This document shows positions 46,832-59,400 of a DNA stretch of 64,000 nt, piece by piece. Both the position numbers and the translations under genes were made by a program. Each line of letters opens with the position of its first letter. The first letter of the stretch is position 1. Below the pieces are notes generated by a model. It did no database searches, was not told the DNA's origin, and was given only the letters and a program-made list of their open reading frames with translations. The stretch comes from Ditylenchus dipsaci (taxonomy: Eukaryota; Nematoda; Chromadorea; Rhabditida; Anguinidae), in assembly GCA_004194705.1 (NCBI GenBank), contig SADC01000039.1, positions 124,001 through 188,000 of the forward strand, given 5' to 3'.

Positions 46832-47417
46832 AAGAATACAGTTATTTTGACAGTTAACTAGAAATTTCACTGTGAAATTCTCAGTCCATTTAAAAGACCT
46901 AAAATTTAAATTTCGAGGAATAAGTGCTGAAAAATTCGGAAATTGACCAAACGCAGAATTTTTTCGAGCTTGTTTAGTTTTGTTGACACACCTTGTGTGT
47001 AGTGAAACTATGTAGATAGCTTTTCATGTCTATAACACTTGAAAACTTTTGAATCTTAAAAGTATTTAATAACTGAAAAATTAGCTTGAAAGCCGATTAA
47101 TAGTAATTTTACACTTGGATTTTGTAATAGAATTATATTGCTTTTATTTTCATACAATATTTTTATATTTGCAGAATCATGACTAATCGAAAAATTGGCA
47201 TACTCATTGACTGACTACATCTACACATGAAATGCAGCACTAATTGATCGACTGTCTTACTATTTACACACAAAACTAGACGAAGATAGCTATATTTTTT
47301 AATTTTGCTAAAAGAATCCATACCGACGATAATTGGGTCAATAGCCAAAATAGCACAGAGATAGCGGGTCAACCGCCTGCTTCTTCCAGCTATTAATTAG
47401 TAAGCTTAGGGTTAGTT

Positions 47418-50400
47418 ATGGATAAAAGCTGGCGGCAACAACCAGCAAAATTGCCTGAATTGCCAGATCTGCTGCTCCAAGGCAATGTGTTTGACCGGTA
47501 TGATGATGTGAGCTTTTTTAGACTTTTTATTATTCAAACATTATAAAATTCGTTTAGGAAACCAACACTCTAGATGTATGCATATTTGTGTCTATCACTA
47601 ATCAAACTGTACAAATTGTTTTTTTCAGCTCGGTTGCACTGTTCGTTTTGACGAATATGGCTTCTTTATGGTTTGTATTTTATTGAAATATTACATACGG
47701 TTAGCGTTCGAAAAGACCATCGCCATTTAAGACGATAAGGTTTTCTGTAATTTGATTTCACGGAGAACAGTAGTCTTTTGTCTATCATTGAGGCATTTTT
47801 AGTCGTTGGACTGGCTCAAAAAAACTTTACCTCACGAAATAAAATTTTATCAATTCTCATTGTCGCTAGCGACGATGGTCTGACTCAATGAATTTAAAGA
47901 TCTCGCCATCGAAAAAGTGGGACTTTTGTCTTCGGGGTTGCAATTTTTTTTATTTTACCTGAATCGCCTCTTTAACTATTTGCTTCTTCTAGACCACGTA
48001 AAAGAAACCTATCCACGCGCTTTCCCTTCAAAGTTTTAAGACTTGCTAAACATTCCGCCTTGTATTAAAAGGTTGAAAAGGGTTGCTAAAAGGTTGCTGG
48101 TCTAAAAAATAATGGTGTCAAAACTTTCTATGCCTCTTAACGAGAGAGTTTGAAGGGTTAGAGGTGCTGTTAGAGAGAAACTTAACTTCGAGAAGAATTC
48201 GAGCAAGACTCTTAATTGTCTTAATTAACTTTCTAATAATATATTTAACTTAGCTTGATTATTTTGGATAAGTCGCCATTTGGCTCCAAACACTTTTGAG
48301 CTCACTTTGAGAAGTTGATCAGCGTTTTCATCGCTTTAACTGGTCAAATGTTTTATTCAGGGCTCCAGATCGTCCTTTTTTAAAAGATTTGTCCTTTTTC
48401 GGGACCCCAAATCTTTTTTATTTTTGAAAATTTAGTCAAAATCTTTTTTTTTGAAATTTTTCGTTCGGAGCATTGGTTTTATTGAATTTTTCTAGCGTTA
48501 CGTCAACATTTTATCACCATGTTGTAGCGCAACTCGGGGGCTACAAAAACCATGTTACAGATTTTTTTCGATAATCTGAGTGTTGAGTATGGCTTTCTAG
48601 AAAAAAAACAATTCCTTGAAAAAACGACCTAATGCGGAAAATTAGGAAAAGTTTGATTTACGTCATTTTTAGTTCTTTTTTGAAAGGCCGTATATAAACA
48701 CTCAGATTATCGAAAAAATCGGTAACATAGTTTTTGTAGCCCTTGAGTTGCGCTACAACATAGTGATAAGATGTTGCCGTAATGCTAAAAATCAATGAGA
48801 AATTCGATAACTTAAAGCGATGAAAACGCTTGTCAACTTCTCAAAATGACCTGACAAGTGTTTGAAGCCAAATGGTGACTTATCCAAATCAATCGAGCTA
48901 TCGGAATAGGAGACGCAGGGCTACAAAATAATATTAGAAGAAAATAGATAAGATCCTAAGAATGATAGAAGATAATGCTTTAGAAAAACGCCGGAACTTA
49001 TGCTACAACCCAATATATGAATTTAATGATTCTTATCGCGCAGCTCTAGCTGATAACTTGTTAAAATGACCCTGAAGTGTCGTAAAAAATCATAAACCTT
49101 TGAGCAATAGAAGGCAAAAATTATAGAAAATTTTATAGCTTTCAATGTGATAGCATTAAGCAACATTTCTTTTATCTGGTTAAGAAGAAAAAAGTACTTT
49201 AGGACTTTTTTAGAGTAAAATTGCTTCAATAACAGATGTGTTATTTAACCTATATTTGCCCACGTGTATTGCAAATCGACGAAATTTTAAAAAGCAGGAG
49301 TAACCAAAAATATTAACTGTTACTGTTTACTAATAATAAAAATAAAATCTTTAAAAAATAAAAGTTTCAAAATAATTCAAGCCTACAATATAGATTAATT
49401 TGTTCGTTAGGTGTGGGAGCCCAAAGGAAAAGATGCTTCCTTGTTAGATCTAACTCAAGTAAGCAACTGTTTAGAAATAATAGTTTTTAAAAAGTTCTTT
49501 TTTAAAGATCTGGGAGGCTCGACCATCGGGCACTATCAAAGACACACGGGTATTATTCGATCTCGAGCAAAGAGGTTTTAAAGATTCTGTAGAAAGCAGG
49601 ACTGTTTGGATAACTTATGGTAGGCCACCATTTTATTTTCAATTCTCCCTATTAAGTGATTTTTTCAGGCCAAGATTTGGTTGTTGTAAATAGTGTTTTT
49701 CTGGTGGCCAAAAATGCTCAAATAGCTAAGGTAACATATCATCTTGCGTCAAACTCTTGATATTCACATTATAAATTGCAGGAATGGAGGACTGCGGTGA
49801 ACGAGTTCATTCGAACTTACAAGTTTCGACATGCGTGTCCATGCACTGCCTTCAAAATAGTAATTTACTTTGTTTTTTTGGCAGTTAAAGTTTTGTATGG
49901 ATTGTTGCGTTCGTTCGAACGACATTTTTCAGTCAAGATAATAGCTTTTTAAAGAAACCTATTGCAACCCTAAATATCTCCGGATTTGTAATAGCTAATT
50001 CAAAAGTAAATTTGTCTCGTCCAGATTTAGTCGATAGAGCTAGTCTAATTGCAGAATCAGCATTCTATTTGTGGATCTAATTTTGTTAAGCTGCTCTATT
50101 GATGTCTGCTGAAAAGGTTAGTAAGTGAGCTATTAAATCCAGTGCGCACTCAGTTGAGTATACTCCTGTCAATAAGTCGCCTTTATCCAGTTCAGCTATT
50201 TAGAGTTTACTAATAGCGACTTCCAAGTTAAGTGGTCTTGTGTTTGCCAATGCAGTGGCCATCCTTGCCGCCTTATTAGATGTTCTTTCTCTCCAGGCTA
50301 CTCCAGTTACGGAGCATATGGTCTAAGCGACACATGACTCGTAGTATGATGACCTTGGTCTCATAGATTTTTCTAGTATCCACGAAGGTTATAGTCTCTT

Positions 50401-53400
50401 TAATTACTCCAGATTCTGAGGTGTCCTCGCTTGAGGAGTCCATTCTATTTCCAAGCAGTGATTGATCTACAGTGACTGAATCTCTCGAAGCAACAGCATG
50501 CCGGGATTCCCTCCGTATCGTTTCGTTCTCCTCCGCCAGCTCGCGATCTCACTTGCAATACTTAGATATGTCTCAAGCTGGGTCTTTGGTGCGCACTTCA
50601 AGTGGGGAATGCTACAGGTGGCGTACTCAGACTCTGATGATGAAGAAGCCGAAAATGTTCCAGTCCTATCAGCCGAAGCCTCCAGTTGCTTTCTGGTGGA
50701 ATACGAATCTCCAGAATCTTCGTCCAGTCTCTCATTATCTAGTTCTATTATTGGGCCGTGTCAAATGAACGTGGGTATGGGTAGGGTAGGAGTGTGCAGG
50801 TATACAGTCAACTATCGCTATAATATACATAGCTGCCAGTTCTCTAAAAAACAATCGATACACCGACTCTCTTGACGCCCATGAATTCTTCGAAACCAAC
50901 TGATATTGGGGATACTTCATTTTTTGACCCTCGATACAGAACTCGATCCACTGCGATTGTGCTGCCACTGATACATATCGTATCTGATACGACCTGCAAA
51001 AGACATTGACAACTCGATACACCAACTCGTTATGACAAATCGATACCTGACTTCAAAACATTGGACAACTCTTGCACCAGTCTTACATTGATTCTCACTC
51101 TGCAACTCTGAAGTTCTTTGAGTTTCTGATGGACAACTCCGCTTGACACTACGACGGATTTCAAGCGCGCACCTTAAAGAAGGCTGAAAACTGTGAATAC
51201 GAAAAATTCGTTAAACCTCATTTAGACTCTTTGCATTACATATGTGACTGTAGCTTCCTGGACCCTGATCACTTGTCTTCGCTAATATTGAATTTGAGAG
51301 AAGTGATGACGCTGGCTTGAAAATTTCATCTTTTTGTTTCTTGATCTGCATCCGAACAGCTGAAGTAGACCTGTTCTATTTCATTCTTCGTTGTTATTCG
51401 ACCTGTCCTTGTCCAAACATAGCAACCCAGCTGTTTTCGGAGAAGGTGACGGGGCTGATCTCGATCCGATTCTCTGTGAGTGAACCTTTTCTACGTTAGT
51501 CATAGCAAAAACTAAAAAACTGTAGTAAATTACATCAATCAAAAAAACGACACAGCTTTCATAAAAATTTTCTGTGAAAGAAGGGATAAAAATAATATGT
51601 CGTTGTTACACAGCTTTTAAAAAGTGTATCGAGTCGGTGTATCGAGTTGTCAATGTATCGAGTTGGTGTATCGAGTTGTCAATGTATCGAGTTGGTGTAT
51701 CGAGTTGTCAATGTATCGTGTTGGTGTATCGAGTTGTCAATGTATCGAGTCGGTGTATCGAGTCGGTGTATCGAGTTGGTGTATTAAGTTGTCAATGTAT
51801 CGAGTTGGTGTATCGAGTTGTCAATGTATCGAGTCGGTGTATCGAGTTGTCAATGTATCGAGTCGGTGTATCGAGTTAGTTTTTGTATCGAGTTGGATGT
51901 ATACCATAGTATACATCTCGGTATAATATACATCTGAGCGGTATTTGGTTGACCAGCACTATAATATATCACGCTATAGTATACTCTGGCTATAATATAC
52001 ACCTATACCGGTCACGAGGGTGTATATTATAGCGAGAGTTGACTGTATACCCTTATTCATTTGATACGGCCCATCATGTCTAGTCCAGTCTGTACCCCCA
52101 TTTCCATGTCACCATGGTGCATCAATAAAGTACTTAGTACAAACGGCTGTATTGGGTTTCGATTTAATTAGTTACGAAATGTGCAAGTTTGAATTTTTTC
52201 CGTTTTCGATTTTTTCCGTTTTCAATTTTTTCCGTTTTCGGGTTTTCCGTTTTCGAATATATCTGTATTCCAGAGCTACTTTCGAGAATTTCGTTTTTTC
52301 GTATTATTTTTTTTCGGAAACTTACGCTTTTGAATTTATTTTTTACGTTCTATCTTTTTATGAATATATGATTTTATGAGCTATCTTGATTGAAATGTCC
52401 TGAGTTCACGCATAAATCATGAGGTACCCATATGGTTCACGAAGCTTCGCACATCTTTTGCTGACATAGTTTTTCAGAGCATAACCCGAGCAAGTGACCC
52501 ACTTTAACGCCTCCGGTCTCCGAAAGCTTGTATAAGTACCACCTGACCAGGTTTATATATCCAGCTGGTCAGAAAAACGAATTTTTTTAAATAAAAACAA
52601 ACCATCCTATCATATGCAAAATCGTGGGGGGAATTGAGTTTGTTAAGACCAAAGTCCCGATTTTTTTTCCACCCAAACCTCAAAACCTGGAGCGGGTACC
52701 ACCTGACCAGCTGGATATCCAGCTGGATGACCTGAAAAAATATTTTTCGATATTTTGAAAAACAAACCATGCGATCATATGTGGAATCGTGTAGGGAATT
52801 GGTTTAAATAAGACCAAAACTCCGATTTCACGCACCGAAATCCCAATATTCCGGGTAACTGGAGGGGCTCTGGGTAGCTGTAGCTTCCGGGTAGCTCAAA
52901 ACCAAGTGGTCGATCACTTGGATCTAATTTTTTTTACGTTTTCGGGTTCCAAAACGACTTTTCTGCACTAATTCGGGCAAGCTGAAAATGATTTGACAGT
53001 GGTAAAATCAAAATTTATCAAGAAATTTTTGAGTTATTGCTAGCGATTGACTTATCAAAATCTATCGTTAGCAATAACTCAAAAATTTGTCTATAAAACG
53101 TAATTTTACTATTATCAAACCATCTTCACCATACCCGAATTAGTCCAGAAAACAGGTTTCAGAATATGAAAAACGTAAAAAAAAATTTGATGGAAGTGGA
53201 CGACCACTTGGTTTAGTTGGTTCAGACTAAAACTTTAAATTCCCGCAAAATTTTCTCAAAACTGACGTTGAAGGTTTGAACCCCTGTGGCTGCGAAGAAT
53301 ACTACCAGGTGGTTTAGATACTATTCGGTATGGAACAATTCGGTGTCGATCAATTCGCTTAACGCCCGTAATTGGATATCCACCTGACCAGGAGGTACCT

Positions 53401-56400
53401 ACCCTGGATTTTGGGGTTCGAGTGGGTGAAATCGCAGTTTTGGTCCTATAAAACCTAATTCACCACAAGATTTAACGTCAGAATTAAGAGTTTAAATGTG
53501 GTACTTTGACTGTGACTTTTAAAGATACTGGTGAAGAACAGTCAAAGCTGTCGATAAACTATATGCTTGTATAAAGACTGAGCTGAAAAGTAAGTTCCCG
53601 AAGACATGACTCTTCGAACCCCATTTTCTCTAAAACCGATAATTTCGAAACTAATTTTATCAAAATGGAAATTTTCTAAAAAAATTTGTTTCAAAACGGA
53701 AAAACCCGAAAACGGAAAAAGCCGAAAACGGGAAAAATTCAAACTCGCACATTTCGAAACTAATTAAATCGAAACCCAATACAGCCAGTACAAACGTGTC
53801 ATTTTTTACTGTTTTTTCTATTAGTGAAAATCCTTATTTAAGAATTTACACGGTAGTTACTGTAGTTTATTGGTCTGGTTGAATGGATTGAATGGGTTTT
53901 AACTAGGTTAGCGGCATTGCCAGCCATACAGCTGTCAAGTTCCTCAACTCGAATTTGAAATGAGTGCTCTTTTTCCAGCTATAGTTTTGACTGTGCAAAT
54001 GACTGTAGAATTAAATGTAGAATTAATTGTAGATTTATTGTTAAGCTATTCACAACCCTCCGCCGTTTTGTAAATTCAGTCTTGTTTTAAACGCAGCAGA
54101 AAAAATACCGAGCATACCAATAAAAATTATAAAAAAAGTTAATGGAACAAAAAAATGGATTTTTTTGGCTAGATCCCGGCTAGATTTTTTGGCTAGATTT
54201 CTTATACCGAGTTATCCTTAAAGTATACTTTTATTTTTTAAGCTTCCTCTTTCCTTATTCGTGTGTTTAACAAGTTTAGGTTCCGAAAGAGCATTTTTGA
54301 ACTAAAAGTTGACCAAAATTTGACTTTTTGCATTTGAGGACCGAGATAAACTACTTTTTGTAAAGGTTCTACCCCGTTCTGTTTACTGAAGCAGTGCAAA
54401 AATTTTTTATGCTTTTGTGGTCATAAGTGGTGCTTGGAATCAAGAATTGAATTAAATCTGCTTCTCGAACTCTCATCCGTACCTTGGACACAAATCACTC
54501 ACAAGTGACTCTGAATGCATGAAAAATATATGTATGGTAGAGTTTTTATATGCAGTAGGCCTCAGTTCGAAGTTTGCCTTTTTAAGAGACCCCTGGAGTA
54601 CCTTTCAAGCTTACATAAGTTTTCCAAGGCAAGAGTCAAATTTTGGTTATAAATGGTTTTTTAATTATCGTCAGCTATTCAAAACATATTTTCACGCCGA
54701 TATGGGTTTTACGGTGACTAAGAAAGTTGTTCGTGTAATTACAGTCAACAAAAACCATATAGTCTATATAAGATCGTAAAAGATTCAAAGCTTGTGTATC
54801 CTTTAAAAATTCAAAAATTATTTTGTGCAAATGTGTAATCTCCATTTTTCCAGCTGGAGATCAATTTGTCTGGCAACTAATGAAAGAGGTCGAATTCCTA
54901 TCAGAAACATTGTAAAAACTTTTGCAAGTGGGAAGCCTGAACGCATGGGCAACATGACATTGAAGTGTTTAACGGATCTAGGACTTGCTGGTGACAAGGT
55001 GGGTAGTTGGTTTTGTTAAATTCATGTTTGCAGTGATATATTTTCAAATACCCAATTTATATATAACCTTAATATTTTTGGACTAGTAGTTCTGTTGTGT
55101 TTGTGATAGTGCTTGTTTTGTTCTAGTTCGCTGTTGTGAAACGAGTACTGTCCAATAGCAAGACCACTAATAACTGGACAAGGAAGGTGACCTCACTCTA
55201 CAAATGCCGCACTGGAAGATCCCGCAAGAAAAAGGTTTTTTACATCTTAATTTGGTATTTTTTATTAAAGTTGTTTGCGATCTGTGGTGATTTATGTTTT
55301 ACAGTTATTGGTGAAATAAGAAATTTTAAAAATGTCGAAACTTCGATGCAGTGCAGCTCTTTAAGTTCAACCCTCATCTTAATCCAACATTTTTACCTTC
55401 CTTTTCCTACATGTGTTCGGTCGGTCTTTTTCGATAGGATTGGCAAAATCTGAATTCTCGTGACTTTTTGACTACACTGAACACATCTAAGAAAATAATT
55501 CCAATACAATTTACAAGTTTGGGAGAACTGGAGGGGTGCCACTATATTGCTATATCAAAAAATGTAAATATCTATGTAAATACAAAAAATTATGGGCTGG
55601 AGTATACTTTAGCGAGTCCTCCAAAATGGCCCAAAAGCTTTTTTTTTGCTGTTTTAATGCTTCAAACGTTTAAAAAACACGTTTTTAAGTGCGGCAAGCC
55701 CATTCCAAGAAAAAAGTTTTTGACCAAATTTTGACTTTTTGCCTTGGGGACGAAGGTGAACCACCTAAATGCATTTTTTGTAAAGAGTCTTCTCGGATTT
55801 ATCTCTAAGTGGTAAGTAAGTGCGCGCATCTCTAACCAACCGAGTTCTCTGCTTGAGGGCTTGGTTGCTTGGGGTTGAAATGTGCACACAAACATACCTT
55901 AGACACAAATCACTCGAAGGTAACTCTGGATGCATAAAAATGTATGCATATCAGAGTTTCTTTATGCGGTAGGCCCCAGGTAACAAAACTATGTTCGAAT
56001 CCTATCTTTTAAAATTGTAAATTGGGTTCGAAAGGGCATCCAGGTACCCTCCATGGGTGGTTTACTTTGGTGTCCCAAGGTAAAAAGTCAAAATTTGGTC
56101 AATATTTTTTTTCTAAAAATGACCTTCCCACACCTAATACGTGTTTTCTACATGTTTCAAGCATTAAAACAGCAAAAAACATGCTTTCAGGCCATTTCGG
56201 GAGGGCACGCTATAGTGTACTTTAGCCAAATTATGAAAATTAATGTGAATGTTTCCGAGATTACATAAAGTCAACTGTACATCTAATTGAAGTAAAAATA
56301 GACCCTTAAATTTATTCTTTTTCTAAAATAATGTTTATCAACTTAAAATTTCTACATTATAGGAGCGAGAAGACTTGGAAGTGCAACTGTTCACTTTTGA

Positions 56401-59400
56401 GAAATTTCTTCGACTGTACCACAAAATTTGTCCTAGAACAGATGTGCAAGAGCTTTTTGTGAAATTGTAATTGCTTTTTACTTTACTACCAAAATTACCA
56501 CACAATTTCACAGATCGGGTCAGAAAGAGTATTTAACAAAGCACGGGTTGATCAACTTCCTTGTATGTAATACCTTTTACAACAATATCGTCTTTGAAAA
56601 AAAGTAATTTAGAACGAAGAACAACGAGACCCCAGGCTAAACGAAATCCTGTTCCCGTTCTTTGATAATGAACGTGTGCAACAATTGATTGCCAGATATG
56701 AGTCTGATGAGTCGTACATCGCCCAAGGTAAGTGCTTCAAATGCTTAGTAAGGCCGCAGAGCAGGCTCTGGTAGATACAGCAGATATGACCGCAAAATGA
56801 GTGGTTATTTTCCGAAATGCTTTGTTTAATCCACAGTAAATCCGTAAAAGCCCAAGTGCACCCCCTCCCCTCCAAAGAGTATATTTCTCTAGGCCTACCT
56901 TTTTCGGTCCCCTTGTTTTTTTCAACCCCAATCCATAGCAATGTGGAGTGTGCTGTTCTTTGGCTGCGAAGCGGCCAAATACCCTTGGTATTGTCGGCGC
57001 GAAAAGCGTGAAATAGGTGAAAAATGAAAAAGTAGGCTTAGAGAAAAATAGTCTTTGGAGGAGGCGGGATGAAGGGGAAGGAGGGGGCACTTGGGCTGCT
57101 GTCAGTAAAATTGGTGTACGGTCAGTTCGCCACGCGATCAGTTCGCCACGCTTTTTTTCCACTTATTTAATTGCTATAGTTTTGTCTCGAAAAGTTTTCT
57201 GGTTATTCAAAAAATTTTGCATGAACCGTTGGCATTCTATAAAGCATTAGCAGTTCAGCTGGATGGTCCATGCAACAACATAACCCACTGATGGTTCGGT
57301 TGCAACAAAACAACATTTTATATGTTTTTTGGGTTCCGAAACCTGGTTTCTGTACCAAATGAAGCAAACTTAGCACGGTTTGACGGTAAGCACTGTGAAA
57401 TACTGTTTTGTAAAATGTTTTTTGAGTTTTGGTTTGAGTTGAACACTCACTCACTTTTGTTTTCTGTTGTTATTGCATAAGAGCCTTCTCAATAAACAAT
57501 TCGGATGATTTGAGTTCCTATTTGCTAAGGATCAGCGCATCTTTTTGTGCGCAACTTTGAGTATCAGTAGTTGCACTACGTGTTCCTTAAAGGCTTGTTT
57601 CCAATGAGCGGATTTTACCTTCACTCTCACTCTCACTCTTCATTGGGTACACGAAAATTCTTTCATTCTCACTCTGACTTTGACTCTCCCTTTCACTTTC
57701 ACCCTCAGTGTGTACCCAATGTGAGAGTGAGAGTGAAAGGCAGACTGAGAGTGAGAGTGAATGGCAACTTTTATAAGACTTGAAACTGAAAAAGACTGAG
57801 ACTGAGAGTGAGAGGCAGACTGAGAGTAAAAATTTTCGACTTTTTTTATTTATTTATTTTTCTCTCTTTGTATCTCCTGGTATGTTTCTTCACATAAACC
57901 TACCTAGGCAAGTCAAGCCTCATTATATTTTTAGTCTGAAGCAACCAAACCAAGTGGTCGACCACTTGGATCAAAATTTTTTTACTTTTTTCGCGTTCCA
58001 AAACCTGTTTTCTGGATTGATTCGGGGACGCTGTAGATGGTTTGACAGTGGTAAAAGGCCGTTTTCTCAAGTATTTTTTGAGTATTGTGCAATAATTGAT
58101 TTTGGTAAAATCAATTATTGCCTGAAACTTAAAACTTTCTCGATAAAACGTGATTTCACTACTGTCAAACCATCTTCAGCGTGCCGGAATCAGTCCAGAA
58201 AACAGGTTTCGGAACATGAAAAACGTAAAAAAAATTTGATCCAAGTGGTCGACCACTTGGTTTTGTTGGTGTATGGATTATCCAGTAGAACTGAGGTTGG
58301 ATCATAGAAAAACATTTTCAATTTTAAAAGCCCTTTACAAGACAAGAACATTACTACCCGGGTACCACTGCACTACCTGAGTCCCCCGACCTGGGTACTA
58401 CCACCTGGGTACAACAAAACCAAGTGGTCGTCCACTTGGATCGAAAATTTTTTTTTACGTTTTTCATGTTCCAAAACCTGTTTTTTGGACTAACTCAGGC
58501 ATGCTGAAGATGGTTTGACAGTAGCAAAATAACATTTTCTCGGGTATTTTTTGAGTTTTAGCTAATAATTGATTTTACCAAAATCAGTTGTTCTATAAAA
58601 CTAAAAAAATACCCGAGAAAATGTTAGTTTGCTACTGTCAAACCATCATCAGCATACCCGAATTAGTCCAGAAAATAGGTTTTGTAACCCGAACAACGTG
58701 AAAAATTTTTTTTGTTGTGCGCAACTGTGAAGTGATCGCTTGACCCAAAGTGCTGGTCATGGACGATTTTGAATTGGGAGCCTTCTGGGAAATAATTACG
58801 TTATTTTGATAGCTAAAATTAGTCAAAATCGAGACACAAAATACATAGGCACAATTTGAAATTGGCACAAACAGAAGAGGCACAAATTGAATTGGCACAA
58901 TTTGAAAAGGGCACAAACTGCAGGGGCACAAACCAAAAGGCACAATTTGATTCGACACAATCTAAAATGGCACATCTCTCTCCTTCCCGAAAATTTGTGA
59001 GTGAGACTGAAAAAAGTCTTTGGATACACTGAAAGTGAGAGTGAGAGTCAAAAAAAACTCATTGGGTACACTGAAAGTCAGAGTGAGAGTGCAAGTGAGA
59101 GTGAAAGTAAGACTGAAAGGCAATTTTTTCCTGTTGGGTACACACTGAGGTGAGAGTGAAAGTGCGAGGCAGACTGAGAGTGAGAGTGAAAGGAAAATCC
59201 GCTCATTGGAAACACGGCTTAACCGAGGTGCCACTCTAGTGAGAGTACTACACAGTGTTTTCAAAAATCACAGTCACAGTCACACTCACACTAAAATCAC
59301 ACTCGCAATCACACTCAGACTAAAATCACACTCGCAATCACACTCAGACTAAAATCACAATTACATCAAGTGTTACTTTTCGAAACACTTGATGTGAGTG

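Larger units (their letters stand above)
57591..59218. mobile_element. TTAA-flanked element with CACTCT-rich ends
   Basis: AGGCTTGTTTCCAATGAGCG and the inverse CGCTCATTGGAAACACGGC with TTAA outside both (57587-57590; 59219-59222). (CACTCT)n and ATTGGGTACAC are iterated at both ends. Contains two CCAAGTGG palindromes. A TTAA target fits piggyBac or Kolobok types. Confidence 0.65.

Noticed and set aside
51574..51926. Two 100-codon frames rich in VYRVVNVSS
   Set aside because: Products of the 29-bp tandem repeat inside a MITE.
57571..57783. Ser/His-rich frame
   Set aside because: Created by the (CACTCT)n subterminal repeat of a transposable element.
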